Assembly: GCA_005787645.1 (NCBI GenBank)
Contig: SYAM01000016.1
Coordinates: 1-11,398, forward strand
Direction of reading: 5' to 3'
Length of the DNA: 11,398 nucleotides
Source: Actinomycetota bacterium
GTDB lineage: Bacteria > Actinomycetota > Actinomycetes > Nanopelagicales > Nanopelagicaceae
In this document: one piece after another, positions 1 to 6,317 of the stretch
How positions within the stretch are numbered: position 1 is the first letter of the stretch
Layout: each line of letters opens with the position of its first letter
Notes under the pieces: model-generated
What the model saw: the letters and a program-made list of their open reading frames with translations, nothing else
What the model was told of the DNA's origin: nothing
Database searches by the model: none
Position numbers and translations under genes: made by a program

Positions 1-1
1 A

Positions 2-745
2 CTTGTAGCACTTCGAAAATTCAAGGGAATCATCGATGCGCACGGAGTTGAGAAGTTACGATTTTGCGCCACCAGTGCCACACGTGATGCAGAAAATCGA
101 GAGATTTTCATTGGCCCCGTGACTGAAATTCTTGGAGTAGCCCCCGAGGTCATAGCAGGCAGTGAAGAAGCTCACCTCTCTTTCTTAGGTGCCACATCTG
201 ATATGTCAGCAGACTGCGCACCCTTCTTAGTCGTCGATATTGGTGGGGGTTCCACCGAGTTTGTTCTGGGGAGTAACGAGGTCGAATCCGCGAAAAGTGT
301 GGATATCGGATGTGTACGCATGACCGAGCGCCACTTCTCTCAGGACCCACCGTCGCCCTCTGAGATTGAAGAGGCGAGAGCAGATATCAATCGAGCGATC
401 GATAGCGCAGCGGGCGTGGTTGCGATTTCATCCTCGAGAACTTTGATTGCTGTGGCAGGAACTGCAACTACCGTGGCCGCAGCCACCTTAAATCTTCCTC
501 GATATGAGCGAGAACGAATTCATGGTGCGCGAATTAGCGCAGAGCGCACCCTTGAGATAGCCGAGTGGCTCCTTTCACTTACCCACCACGAACGTGCAGC
601 TCTTGGTTATATGCATCCGGGAAGGGTTGAAGTAATAGCTGCAGGTGCACTGGTCTTGGCAGAAGTCATGAAACGAACTGGCGCAAAAGAATTTGTTGCA
701 AGTGAGAGGGATATTCTTGATGGCATCGTTACAACACTTAGATAG
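2..745 (+). CDS. Ppx/GppA family exopolyphosphatase / pppGpp phosphohydrolase, 5' end missing
   Basis: This is the C-terminal part of a Ppx/GppA phosphatase, an enzyme that removes phosphate from polyphosphate chains or pppGpp in the cytosol. The frame is open from base 2, so the gene starts before the window; about 247 residues are visible and roughly 60-70 N-terminal residues, including the first phosphate-binding loop, are absent. Bases 74-112 encode the conserved 'ATSATRDAENR' segment, followed by 'GVAPEVIAGSEEAHLSF'. Bases 233-265 encode 'VDIGGGSTEF', the second glycine-rich phosphate loop of the ASKHA fold, and 'VAGTATTVAAATL' follows. The short form ends soon after this fold, as in the roughly 300-residue actinobacterial Ppx enzymes rather than the 500-residue E. 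coli type. In many actinobacteria this gene lies downstream of eno, divIC and a DUF501 gene. It overlaps the next gene by 26 bases. Whether polyphosphate or pppGpp is the main substrate cannot be read from the sequence. Confidence 0.93.
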   Translation, partial: LVALRKFKGIIDAHGVEKLRFCATSATRDAENREIFIGPVTEILGVAPEVIAGSEEAHLSFLGATSDMSADCAPFLVVDIGGGSTEFVLGSNEVESAKSVDIGCVRMTERHFSQDPPSPSEIEEARADINRAIDSAAGVVAISSSRTLIAVAGTATTVAAATLNLPRYERERIHGARISAERTLEIAEWLLSLTHHERAALGYMHPGRVEVIAAGALVLAEVMKRTGAKEFVASERDILDGIVTTLR

Positions 746-1406
746 CAAGATCATCAAATGTGGAGAGTGTCCACGCTTAGTTTCATGGCGCGAAGATGTT
801 GCCTTAACAAAACGGAAGGCTTTTCATAATCAGGAATATTGGGGAAAGCCAGTTCCAGGTTTCGGGCCATCCGACGCCAAGATTGTGATTGTCGGACTTG
901 CTCCTGGCGCTCATGGTGCAAATCGAACTGGGCGAGTTTTTACTGGAGATTCATCAGGTGATTGGCTTTATGCTGCGCTTCATAAAAGTGGATTAGCAAA
1001 TCAACCCAAAAGTACATCACGAGATGATGGATTGATTCTTAATTCAGTTCGAATTCTCACCACGGTCCGATGTGTACCGCCAGGAAACAAACCAGATCTT
1101 CAAGAGCGCGAAAATTGTGCACCATGGTTCGCACAGGAATTACGAGCGCTCAACCATGTACGTGTCTACATCGCACTTGGATCTTTTGCTTGGGATGCAC
1201 TTTGGCGGACCCTTAGAGATCTCGAGTTACCTTTACCGAACAGGAAAGTTCCATTCGCTCACGGTGCGAGCGTCAGGTTTGGTGAATATTTACTCTTGGG
1301 CTCATATCATCCAAGCCAGCAGAACACCTTCACTGGCGTACTCAAGGCAGGGGAGATGGAGAAGATCTTCGCTAAAGCCGGTAGATTTACGCTCCGCTCA
1401 AAGTAG
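720..1406 (+). CDS. udgB: Uracil-DNA glycosylase, family 5 (UdgB-like), 4Fe-4S
   Basis: A DNA repair enzyme that excises uracil, and in family 5 also other deaminated bases, from DNA to start base excision repair. The 228 residues show the family pattern: C14-x2-C17 followed by 'PRLVSWRE', C118 in 'VRCVPPGNKP' and C133 in 'ENCAPWF', which would be the four ligands of the iron-sulfur cluster. Motif 1 is G59-LAPGAHGANRTG-R72; family 5 has Ala/Gly where families 1 and 4 use Asp, Glu or Asn as catalytic residue. 'HPSQQN' beginning at H197 is motif 2. I chose ATG 720 because GAGAGGG lies about 11 bases upstream and no later start codon precedes the essential C14. This forces a 26-base out-of-phase overlap with the end of ppx, so the two are probably co-transcribed and translationally coupled. 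Length is close to the family's usual 220-270 residues. The product assignment is firm. Confidence 0.95.
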   Translation: MASLQHLDSKIIKCGECPRLVSWREDVALTKRKAFHNQEYWGKPVPGFGPSDAKIVIVGLAPGAHGANRTGRVFTGDSSGDWLYAALHKSGLANQPKSTSRDDGLILNSVRILTTVRCVPPGNKPDLQERENCAPWFAQELRALNHVRVYIALGSFAWDALWRTLRDLELPLPNRKVPFAHGASVRFGEYLLLGSYHPSQQNTFTGVLKAGEMEKIFAKAGRFTLRSK

Positions 1407-1416
1407 TAACGGCAAC

Positions 1417-1489
1417 GCCCCGGTAGCCCAATGGCAGAGGCAGAGGACTTAAAATCCTCCAAGTGTGGGTTCGACCCCCACCCGGGGCA
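1417..1489 (+). tRNA. tRNA with UAA anticodon (nominal tRNA-Leu), short variable arm
   Basis: A complete cloverleaf can be folded. Acceptor stem 1417-1423 (GCCCCGG) pairs perfectly with 1482-1488. D stem is 1426-1428 with 1439-1441, and GG of the D loop is at 1433-1434. Anticodon stem 1443-1447 pairs with 1455-1459 around the loop CTTAAAA, which puts the anticodon TAA at 1450-1452. T stem 1465-1469 pairs with 1477-1481 around TTCGACC. The discriminator is A1489; CCA is not encoded. The anticodon reads the leucine codon UUA, and A73 suits leucyl-tRNA synthetase. The variable region, however, is only five bases (1460-1464), whereas bacterial tRNA-Leu normally has a long class II arm. The gene begins 10 bases after the udgB stop and probably shares its transcript. 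The RNA call is firm; the amino acid rests on the anticodon. Confidence 0.9.
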
Positions 1490-1519
1490 CAAATTTTCAC
1501 TCTTCCTCGCGCTCGAGCC

Positions 1520-3076
1520 TTACTTCTTCTTTTTCCACCCAGTTGGACAGATGGGCTTAGGGGCAATCACTTTCTTCGTGACCTTACCCTTCACGCAGGT
1601 CATCGTGTAGTTCCTTGCAGCCGATGAAGATGAAGATTTAGTCGAGGTTTTTGGTAAGGATTTTGGGACACCACTGAGTTTGACCCGGAGCACTGGACTG
1701 GAGAAAGTAAATCCATAGGCGCCAAGGTGTAACCAGCCATCTTTTTCTGTGAGCGTGGTGGTGGCAATTTTCTGTTCTCCACCATCGGCATAAGTGACAG
1801 AGACAGTGGCTGATAATGGCGCATCAGTGAAGTTGTACAAACACCGTGCTGTCGCAGATTTAATCAAAAGATCGTAGGTACCTAGGTTGGGGGTCTTGCC
1901 ATCGGGCTGAAAGTGCAGACCACCTACTTGATAATTTAATTGCGAGCCATCGAATTCAGGCGCACTCGGTGAATAGACTAAGGAGTTAGTCATCACGACT
2001 CCGAGTAGTTGAGTCTTATCCTCGAAACATTTATTGTTCCCACGACTATTGGGAATCGTAGAGAATGACCAGGTTGTGTGCTCTCCAGTGGCTCGGTCAT
2101 TAAGAGGTTTTGCCAGTTGCTTTACCCATTCCAATGAAGCCGGATTGCCTGCATTCACGCTGTTCCATTTACGACCATTGGGTCTGAAGAAACCTGGATT
2201 GGCAAGGGCGTCAACCTGAGCATCAGTAAAGAGAGTATTTAACTCAGGAACTCGAACATTTTCAGCAGTAACAGTCACCTTGTTTTGATTGTTATCGAAT
2301 TTCTCTACAGAGATTGCAGCCCCTTTTAATCTACCGTGCAACCAACCTGTTATTGAATTTGGAAAGCGAACGCTCAATTGAGCTTTTTGTCCCTCTATAA
2401 AATCTTGACGGACTCCACAAGTGGTTCCCGATTGCCACGAGGTGCACTCAGCGGAAGTATTACCATTATTCGTCGTTTCAGCGTAAGGCTCTATCAGTGC
2501 ACTCACTTGAAATACATACAGCGAGTTTGAGGTAGCAGATAGGAATCCATCGAGGAGAACTTTGACGGCATAAGTGTCGGTGCCAGCTTTATTGAAGACT
2601 CCAGGTACTTTCCACCTAGATGTGGTTGCAGATTCAGGAACGCCGCGTGCGATATCTGCAGAATATTTACGTGCAGTTGTGTACCCCAAGAACGAGCCCG
2701 TCTGGAGAGGTGCTCCACTCGATGGAGATATTGCAAGGGTCTCAATACAGTAATTAATAAGTGTTTGCGTGCACTGGGGGAGATAGATTCGCAGACTTAA
2801 TCCGACTTGTCCCGAACACTCAGGAGATGAGAGTGACTGACAGAACTTACGTACCGATTGAATCTCATTCGGCTCATTCTTGAGAATCTTCTGAACCTGT
2901 TCATCTGGAACTGCGTAGATTTCCGAGCCACTACTCACCCCTTCAGAGAAGGCATCGACAATCTTCAGCCGGTGTCCCTCATCTGCGGAGATGGCTGGAG
3001 CCGAAGTGAAAATGAGGGCACAAAACGAGAGTAAGGCGAATAGGGGCCTGGGCCAACGAACGGCTCGCACCTGCAC
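1520..3076 (-). CDS. Secreted protein of unknown function with Cys pairs and a Lys-rich C-terminal tail
   Basis: I do not recognise a named domain. From the chosen GTG start the product is 518 residues with a Sec signal peptide: a basic n-region ('VRAVRWPRP'), a hydrophobic core ('LFALLSFCALIF') and a probable cleavage after 'APAISA'. The mature part holds ten cysteines, mostly in close pairs ('FCQSLSSPEC', 'QCTQTLINYC', 'ECTSWQSGTTC'), suggesting disulfides outside the membrane. It looks beta-rich, with many Thr, Ser, Asn and aromatic residues. A Ser-rich linker near the end leads to a tail with 'TCVKGK', 'KKV', 'ICPTGW' and four final lysines. The frame extends upstream to a TTG at 3118, but that codon lies inside a palindrome; GTG 3076 has GGA five bases before it, and GTG 3068 would also leave a good signal peptide. 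It converges on the tRNA and is divergent from the Bax-inhibitor gene. Cell-surface binding or envelope function is only a guess. Confidence 0.85.
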   Translation of the reverse strand: MQVRAVRWPRPLFALLSFCALIFTSAPAISADEGHRLKIVDAFSEGVSSGSEIYAVPDEQVQKILKNEPNEIQSVRKFCQSLSSPECSGQVGLSLRIYLPQCTQTLINYCIETLAISPSSGAPLQTGSFLGYTTARKYSADIARGVPESATTSRWKVPGVFNKAGTDTYAVKVLLDGFLSATSNSLYVFQVSALIEPYAETTNNGNTSAECTSWQSGTTCGVRQDFIEGQKAQLSVRFPNSITGWLHGRLKGAAISVEKFDNNQNKVTVTAENVRVPELNTLFTDAQVDALANPGFFRPNGRKWNSVNAGNPASLEWVKQLAKPLNDRATGEHTTWSFSTIPNSRGNNKCFEDKTQLLGVVMTNSLVYSPSAPEFDGSQLNYQVGGLHFQPDGKTPNLGTYDLLIKSATARCLYNFTDAPLSATVSVTYADGGEQKIATTTLTEKDGWLHLGAYGFTFSSPVLRVKLSGVPKSLPKTSTKSSSSSAARNYTMTCVKGKVTKKVIAPKPICPTGWKKKK

Positions 3077-3110
3077 ATTTTCCGATATTTTCGACTTTAC
3101 GCATAGCCAA

Positions 3111-3127
3111 CCCGCCAAAATGGCGGG
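3111..3127. repeat. Perfect 7-bp inverted repeat, possible operator
   Basis: CCCGCCA and TGGCGGG are exact reverse complements separated by AAA. There is no T-tract on either side, so this is not a typical intrinsic terminator. It lies between the divergent secreted-protein and Bax-inhibitor genes. On the minus strand a TAAAGT hexamer (3100 to 3095) lies 10 bases further on, so the repeat would cover the -35 zone of a secreted-protein promoter. A binding site for a dimeric regulator is the likeliest reading, but I do not recognise the site. Confidence 0.5.
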
Positions 3128-3213
3128 ATAAGTCCCCTCTCAGGATTATTTAATCTCTCTTCTCTACTATTGAGGTTGTGCCTGGATCTTCCAGCGCACA
3201 GGTAATGCTTTAT

Positions 3214-3220
3214 AAGGAGA
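3214..3220 (+). promoter_or_regulatory. Ribosome binding site of the Bax-inhibitor gene
   Basis: AAGGAGA ends nine bases before ATG 3230. It is the strongest Shine-Dalgarno sequence in the window and fixes the start of the gene. I could not place a convincing -35/-10 pair between 3128 and 3213. Confidence 0.8.
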
Positions 3221-3229
3221 GTAGAAACG

Positions 3230-4015
3230 ATGCGTAGTTCTAACCCTGTCCTTGGTCGCGCCTTTGGTGAAAAGCGTGGCTACGCAGCTTTTGAACCACG
3301 GTCCACAGATGCGCTTGAAGAGATGTACTCATCTCCAAGCGCTTCTTCCATGCAAACCGGTCGAATGACTATGGATGATGTAGTCGCTCGAACAGGTTTT
3401 CTTTTCGCGATTCTTGTTGCAGTTGGAGGCGCGGCATGGTTCTTTAACGTCGGATTTGGCGTCGCCATGATTGCGCTACTTGGCGCACTTGGCCTTTCAC
3501 TTGTTATTTCATTCTCACGAACTGTGCGACCAGCGTTGATTGTCGCTTATGCAGGTCTTGAGGGACTTGCAATAGGAGCCATCAGCAAGTTCTTTAACGA
3601 TGCTTACCCAGGCATCGTCAGTCAAGCAGTCATTGGCACTCTTGCCGCATTTGTTGGTGTGCTTGCGCTCTATCGAAGTGGAAAGCTCCGTGCGACCCCT
3701 CAATTCACAAGAATCTTGATGGGCGCACTCATTGGCTATCTCGTCCTCGGTGTTGCAAGTCTTATCGCAGCATTTATGGGCGTGGGCGGCGGATTTGGGT
3801 TCTATGGCGTGGGAAGTCTTGGATTGCTCCTCGCAGCGGGCGGAGTAGTCCTCGCCTCTCTCTTCCTCGTTCTTGATTTCAATCAGATCGAAGAGGGAAT
3901 TCGTCAAGGAGCAGGTGAACAAGAATCATGGAGAGCAGCATTCGGACTCATGGTCACGATTGTCTGGCTCTACCTTGAGATCTTGCGTCTACTTGCAATT
4001 CTTCGTCGCGAATAA
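3230..4015 (+). CDS. Bax inhibitor-1/YccA family membrane protein
   Basis: A 261-residue polytopic inner-membrane protein of the Bax-inhibitor-1 superfamily, in the branch common in actinobacteria. A soluble N-terminal stretch of about 50 residues opens with 'MRSSNPVLGRAF', typical of this branch, and includes 'GRMTMDDVVARTG' just before the first helix. About seven hydrophobic segments follow. The region 'PALIVAYAGLEGLAIGAISKFF' corresponds to the family's signature between helices 2 and 3, and 'LFLVLDFNQIEEGIRQGAG' contains the conserved acidic residues of the C-terminal half (Asp, Glu, Glu), which in studied homologues line the pore and sense pH or calcium. The last helix, 'WRAAFGLMVTIVWLYLEILRLLAIL', is also characteristic. 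Studied homologues act as calcium leak channels or interact with membrane quality control; the physiological role in actinobacteria is unknown. The gene appears monocistronic, with its own Shine-Dalgarno and terminator. Confidence 0.92.
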   Translation: MRSSNPVLGRAFGEKRGYAAFEPRSTDALEEMYSSPSASSMQTGRMTMDDVVARTGFLFAILVAVGGAAWFFNVGFGVAMIALLGALGLSLVISFSRTVRPALIVAYAGLEGLAIGAISKFFNDAYPGIVSQAVIGTLAAFVGVLALYRSGKLRATPQFTRILMGALIGYLVLGVASLIAAFMGVGGGFGFYGVGSLGLLLAAGGVVLASLFLVLDFNQIEEGIRQGAGEQESWRAAFGLMVTIVWLYLEILRLLAILRRE

Positions 4016-4033
4016 TCGCAGTGCAGAAGTCAG

Positions 4034-4067
4034 ACGGGTCGCACAGAAATGTGCGGCCCGTTTTCTT
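4034..4067 (+). terminator. Intrinsic terminator of the Bax-inhibitor gene
   Basis: A 12-bp stem (4034-4045 with 4050-4061, one G:T pair) closes a GAAA tetraloop and is followed by a T-rich tract, TTTTCTTT. It lies 18 bases after the stop codon. There is no T-tract for the opposite direction, so it serves the plus strand only and shields the convergent MFS gene. Confidence 0.9.
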
Positions 4068-4075
4068 TAGAACGC

Positions 4076-5278
4076 CTATGGTTCAAATGGCGGCGGTCGA
4101 TGTGACTTCCTAGTTTCTGGAAGATTGATAGAACGGAGCAGAATAGGAAGAATCAACAACATCGCAACCAAGAACGAAGCCTTATAACTCTGTTGGTCGG
4201 CTACAAATCCCAGAGCAATGGGGCCAATGACAAAACCTAAATCACTGCTCATCTGCCAGACCGCAATCACTCTCCCACTCTTGCCGGTCATCACATCACC
4301 TACTAACGCAGCAGGTGCGCTACTGAGAAACGATGCGCCCAATCCGGCAAGGGCCATAGCGATGATGAAGCCCGCATAGTTCTCAATGAAAGCAAAAATT
4401 GCCAGAGCAAGTAACGAGATGAGTGAGCCAATCAATAGCCCCGCTTTACGACCTCGCGAATCTACGTACTTACCCGCAGGAATGAGCGTCAATCCTTGCG
4501 AGATCGTTGCGGCGGCAAGTCCAGCGCCGAGGGCAATTGGGCGAAGTCCGAGCCCTTCAGTTACATAGAGAGGAACCATGGAGATTCGTACGCTCGAGAC
4601 CGCCCATGCCAATCCAAAGGAGGCGAGAATCGCAACTTGGTATCCGGGAATCTTGATGGCATTTCGAATTAACATCGTGACATCGTCACCGGCAACAGTT
4701 TGCCTTTTGGCGCTCTCAGATTTTGCTAAAAATAGGAGGGCGACAAGTCCAGCACCCGCGACTGTGAATGCATAGACAAAAAAAGGTGCTCGTAGTGAAA
4801 CTTCAACGAGAGCACCACCGAAAAGCGGTCCAGTTATCGATCCAAAGAGATAACCAGCTTGAAAAGTCGATTGTGCTTCTCCACGTTGATCATCGGAGAC
4901 GACTCTTAGTAATACGGTTGTCGCAGATATGGTCCATATCGCTGAACCAAATCCACCTGCGCCACGAAAAAAGAGTAATTGGTAATAGTTCTGCGAGAAA
5001 GCAGCAAGCAGCGCAGAGAACGATACGATGAATAATCCAATAGCCATCATTTTTTGAGCGCCGAAGCGATCGACCAATCGGCCACCGGTCAAGGCGGTGC
5101 TAAATCGCGCAAAGGCGAAGAGGCTTACTACGGCGCCAGCAGCAGCCTGCGATACGCCGAAAGAGCGCGCAAAGATAGGAGTAGCGGGAGCGATAAATCC
5201 AAAGCCAGCTGCTACCAGGAATGCTGCGGAAGCAAGAATTGGAACCTCAGGAGGTAGGTCACGAAATGGCGTTTTCAT
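4076..5278 (-). CDS. Major facilitator superfamily transporter, drug-efflux (DHA1) type
   Basis: A 400-residue, roughly 12-helix inner-membrane transporter. After helix 2 it has MFS motif A in the form G65-GRLVDRFG-73, and a second copy, 'GKYVDSRGRKAG', in the loop between helices 8 and 9. R105 in 'FFRGAGGFG' is motif B of helix 4. 'GSITGPLFGG' (146-155) in helix 5 is motif C, the mark of proton-coupled drug antiporters, so export of a small hydrophobic or toxic compound is likely; the substrate cannot be inferred. The start is the ATG complementary to 5276-5278, with a weak AAGAG four bases or so upstream. The gene is divergent from the drrAB-like exporter genes with only 46 bases between them, which suggests shared regulation, and it converges on the Bax-inhibitor gene. 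No regulator gene sits beside it. Confidence 0.92.
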   Translation of the reverse strand: MKTPFRDLPPEVPILASAAFLVAAGFGFIAPATPIFARSFGVSQAAAGAVVSLFAFARFSTALTGGRLVDRFGAQKMMAIGLFIVSFSALLAAFSQNYYQLLFFRGAGGFGSAIWTISATTVLLRVVSDDQRGEAQSTFQAGYLFGSITGPLFGGALVEVSLRAPFFVYAFTVAGAGLVALLFLAKSESAKRQTVAGDDVTMLIRNAIKIPGYQVAILASFGLAWAVSSVRISMVPLYVTEGLGLRPIALGAGLAAATISQGLTLIPAGKYVDSRGRKAGLLIGSLISLLALAIFAFIENYAGFIIAMALAGLGASFLSSAPAALVGDVMTGKSGRVIAVWQMSSDLGFVIGPIALGFVADQQSYKASFLVAMLLILPILLRSINLPETRKSHRPPPFEP

Positions 5279-5290
5279 CGCTCTTGAGGC

Positions 5291-5297
5291 TATCGTA
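5291..5297. promoter_or_regulatory. Possible shared -10 element of the divergent MFS and ABC genes
   Basis: TATCGTA can be read as TATCGT on the plus strand and TACGAT on the minus strand, both of the TAnnnT form of a -10 box. Plus transcription would start near 5303 and leave a 22-base leader with AGGAG. Minus transcription would start near 5285, leaving a very short MFS leader. Neither direction has a good -35, so this is tentative. Confidence 0.35.
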
Positions 5298-5315
5298 GGT
5301 AAGAGCGAAATATCT

Positions 5316-5320
5316 AGGAG
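5316..5320 (+). promoter_or_regulatory. Ribosome binding site that fixes the ABC ATPase start
   Basis: AGGAG lies four bases before ATG 5325. The reading frame stays open far upstream, into the antisense of the MFS gene, but the family N-terminus ('IIAEDLVKTYG') begins right after this ATG, so 5325 is the start. Confidence 0.75.
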
Positions 5321-5324
5321 TTAC

Positions 5325-6317
5325 ATGAGTGCGTCAATCATTGCTGAAGATTTAGTGAAAACCTATGGTGCACATCGCGAGGTTCGCGCACTTGATGGGC
5401 TTTCACTCACTGTGCATGAGGGCACGGTTCTTTCGTTATTGGGACCCAATGGTTCGGGAAAGACGACCACAGTACGAATCTTGGCCACACTCTTACGTCC
5501 TGATTCTGGTAAGGCACATGTCGCTGGAATCGATGTTGTGAAAAATCCTCAACAGGTTAGAGAAATCATCGGTCTTTCTGGTCAGTACGCCGCAGTAGAT
5601 GAGACGCTGACTGGTTGGGATAACTTGATCATGTTTGGTCGCCTTTACCATCTCTCATCTCGTGGGGCGAAAGCTCGAGCCGAAGAGTTACTCGAGAAAT
5701 TTTCCTTAACTGATGCCGCAAAACGACCGATTAAAACATATTCGGGTGGAATGCGCAGACGACTTGACCTTGCTGCTTCATTGATCGTCAAACCAAAAGT
5801 ACTTTTCCTTGATGAACCAACTACAGGGCTTGATCCGCGAGGTCGACAAGAGATGTGGGAGGTCATAAATGAATTGGTCAAAGGTGGGGTTACGCTCTTA
5901 CTTACTACGCAATATCTAGAAGAGGCAGATCAACTTGCAGATGAGATAGTAGTGATTGATCATGGCCACGTAATTGCACAAGGTACTGCTGATTCACTTA
6001 AACGCGAAGTCGGTGGTGAGAGACTTGAGCTCTCTGTTCCATTCGAAAACCTTGCGGAGGCAAGGGGAATTGTGGAGAGATTGACCAATAGCGTGGCGAC
6101 GCATGATCCTCAAATGCATAAGATCTCAGTGGCCGCACCTGGAGGTACTTCGACTTTGGTGGAGGCCTTACGTCAATTTGATGCTGTTGGAATTCAACCT
6201 TTGGATATTGCATTAAAACGACCATCTTTAGATGATGTATTCCTTGCACTTACAGGACATGTTGCCGAGGAAAAAGAAGAAGAAGTTAGCGGCCAGTCGA
6301 AACGAGGTAAGAGATGA
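5325..6317 (+). CDS. ABC transporter ATP-binding protein, DrrA family
   Basis: The cytoplasmic ATPase of an ABC exporter resembling the daunorubicin-resistance pair DrrAB. In the 330 residues, Walker A is G40-PNGSGKT-47, the Q-loop glutamine is Q87, the signature is S140-GGMR, and Walker B is 'VLFLDE' ending in catalytic E164, followed by 'PTTGLDP'. At the switch position the usual His is Gln: 'LLTTQYLEEADQLAD' with Q196, which is normal for this subfamily. After about residue 225 comes the DrrA-type C-terminal extension (DUF4162 region, 'LKREVGGERLELSV'), ending in a charged tail with 'EEKEEE'. The stop overlaps the permease start in ATGA, so the two are translationally coupled. Exported substrate is unknown; drug, lipid or glycolipid export would all fit the family. 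Confidence 0.95.
   Translation: MSASIIAEDLVKTYGAHREVRALDGLSLTVHEGTVLSLLGPNGSGKTTTVRILATLLRPDSGKAHVAGIDVVKNPQQVREIIGLSGQYAAVDETLTGWDNLIMFGRLYHLSSRGAKARAEELLEKFSLTDAAKRPIKTYSGGMRRRLDLAASLIVKPKVLFLDEPTTGLDPRGRQEMWEVINELVKGGVTLLLTTQYLEEADQLADEIVVIDHGHVIAQGTADSLKREVGGERLELSVPFENLAEARGIVERLTNSVATHDPQMHKISVAAPGGTSTLVEALRQFDAVGIQPLDIALKRPSLDDVFLALTGHVAEEKEEEVSGQSKRGKR

Noticed and set aside
693..719. TTG 693 as an earlier start of the uracil-DNA glycosylase
   Set aside because: ATG 720 is a better codon with a GAGAGGG site upstream, and the extra nine residues are not family-like.
1072..1452. 126-codon plus-strand frame overlapping udgB and the tRNA
   Set aside because: It is in another frame of a clear glycosylase gene and runs into the tRNA, so it is not a gene.
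1511..1518. Palindrome GCTCGAGC between the tRNA and the secreted-protein gene
   Set aside because: Eight bases with no loop and no T-tract cannot act as a terminator, and such a short palindrome is expected by chance.
3077..3118. TTG 3118 as the start of the secreted protein
   Set aside because: The codon sits within a perfect palindrome, has no ribosome site, and would put about 17 unneeded residues before the signal peptide.
3515..3922. 135-codon open frame antisense to the Bax-inhibitor gene
   Set aside because: Composition is skewed in the way expected of a coding-strand shadow, and the opposite strand holds a clear conserved gene.
5097..5324. In-frame upstream extension of the ABC ATPase gene
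   Set aside because: It is antisense to the MFS gene, has no ATPase-family sequence, and the family N-terminus begins at ATG 5325 just after AGGAG.
5325..6317. Gln instead of His at the switch (H-loop) of the ABC ATPase as a sign of lost activity
   Set aside because: The 'TTQYLEEAD' form is normal for the DrrA subfamily, and all other ATPase motifs are intact.
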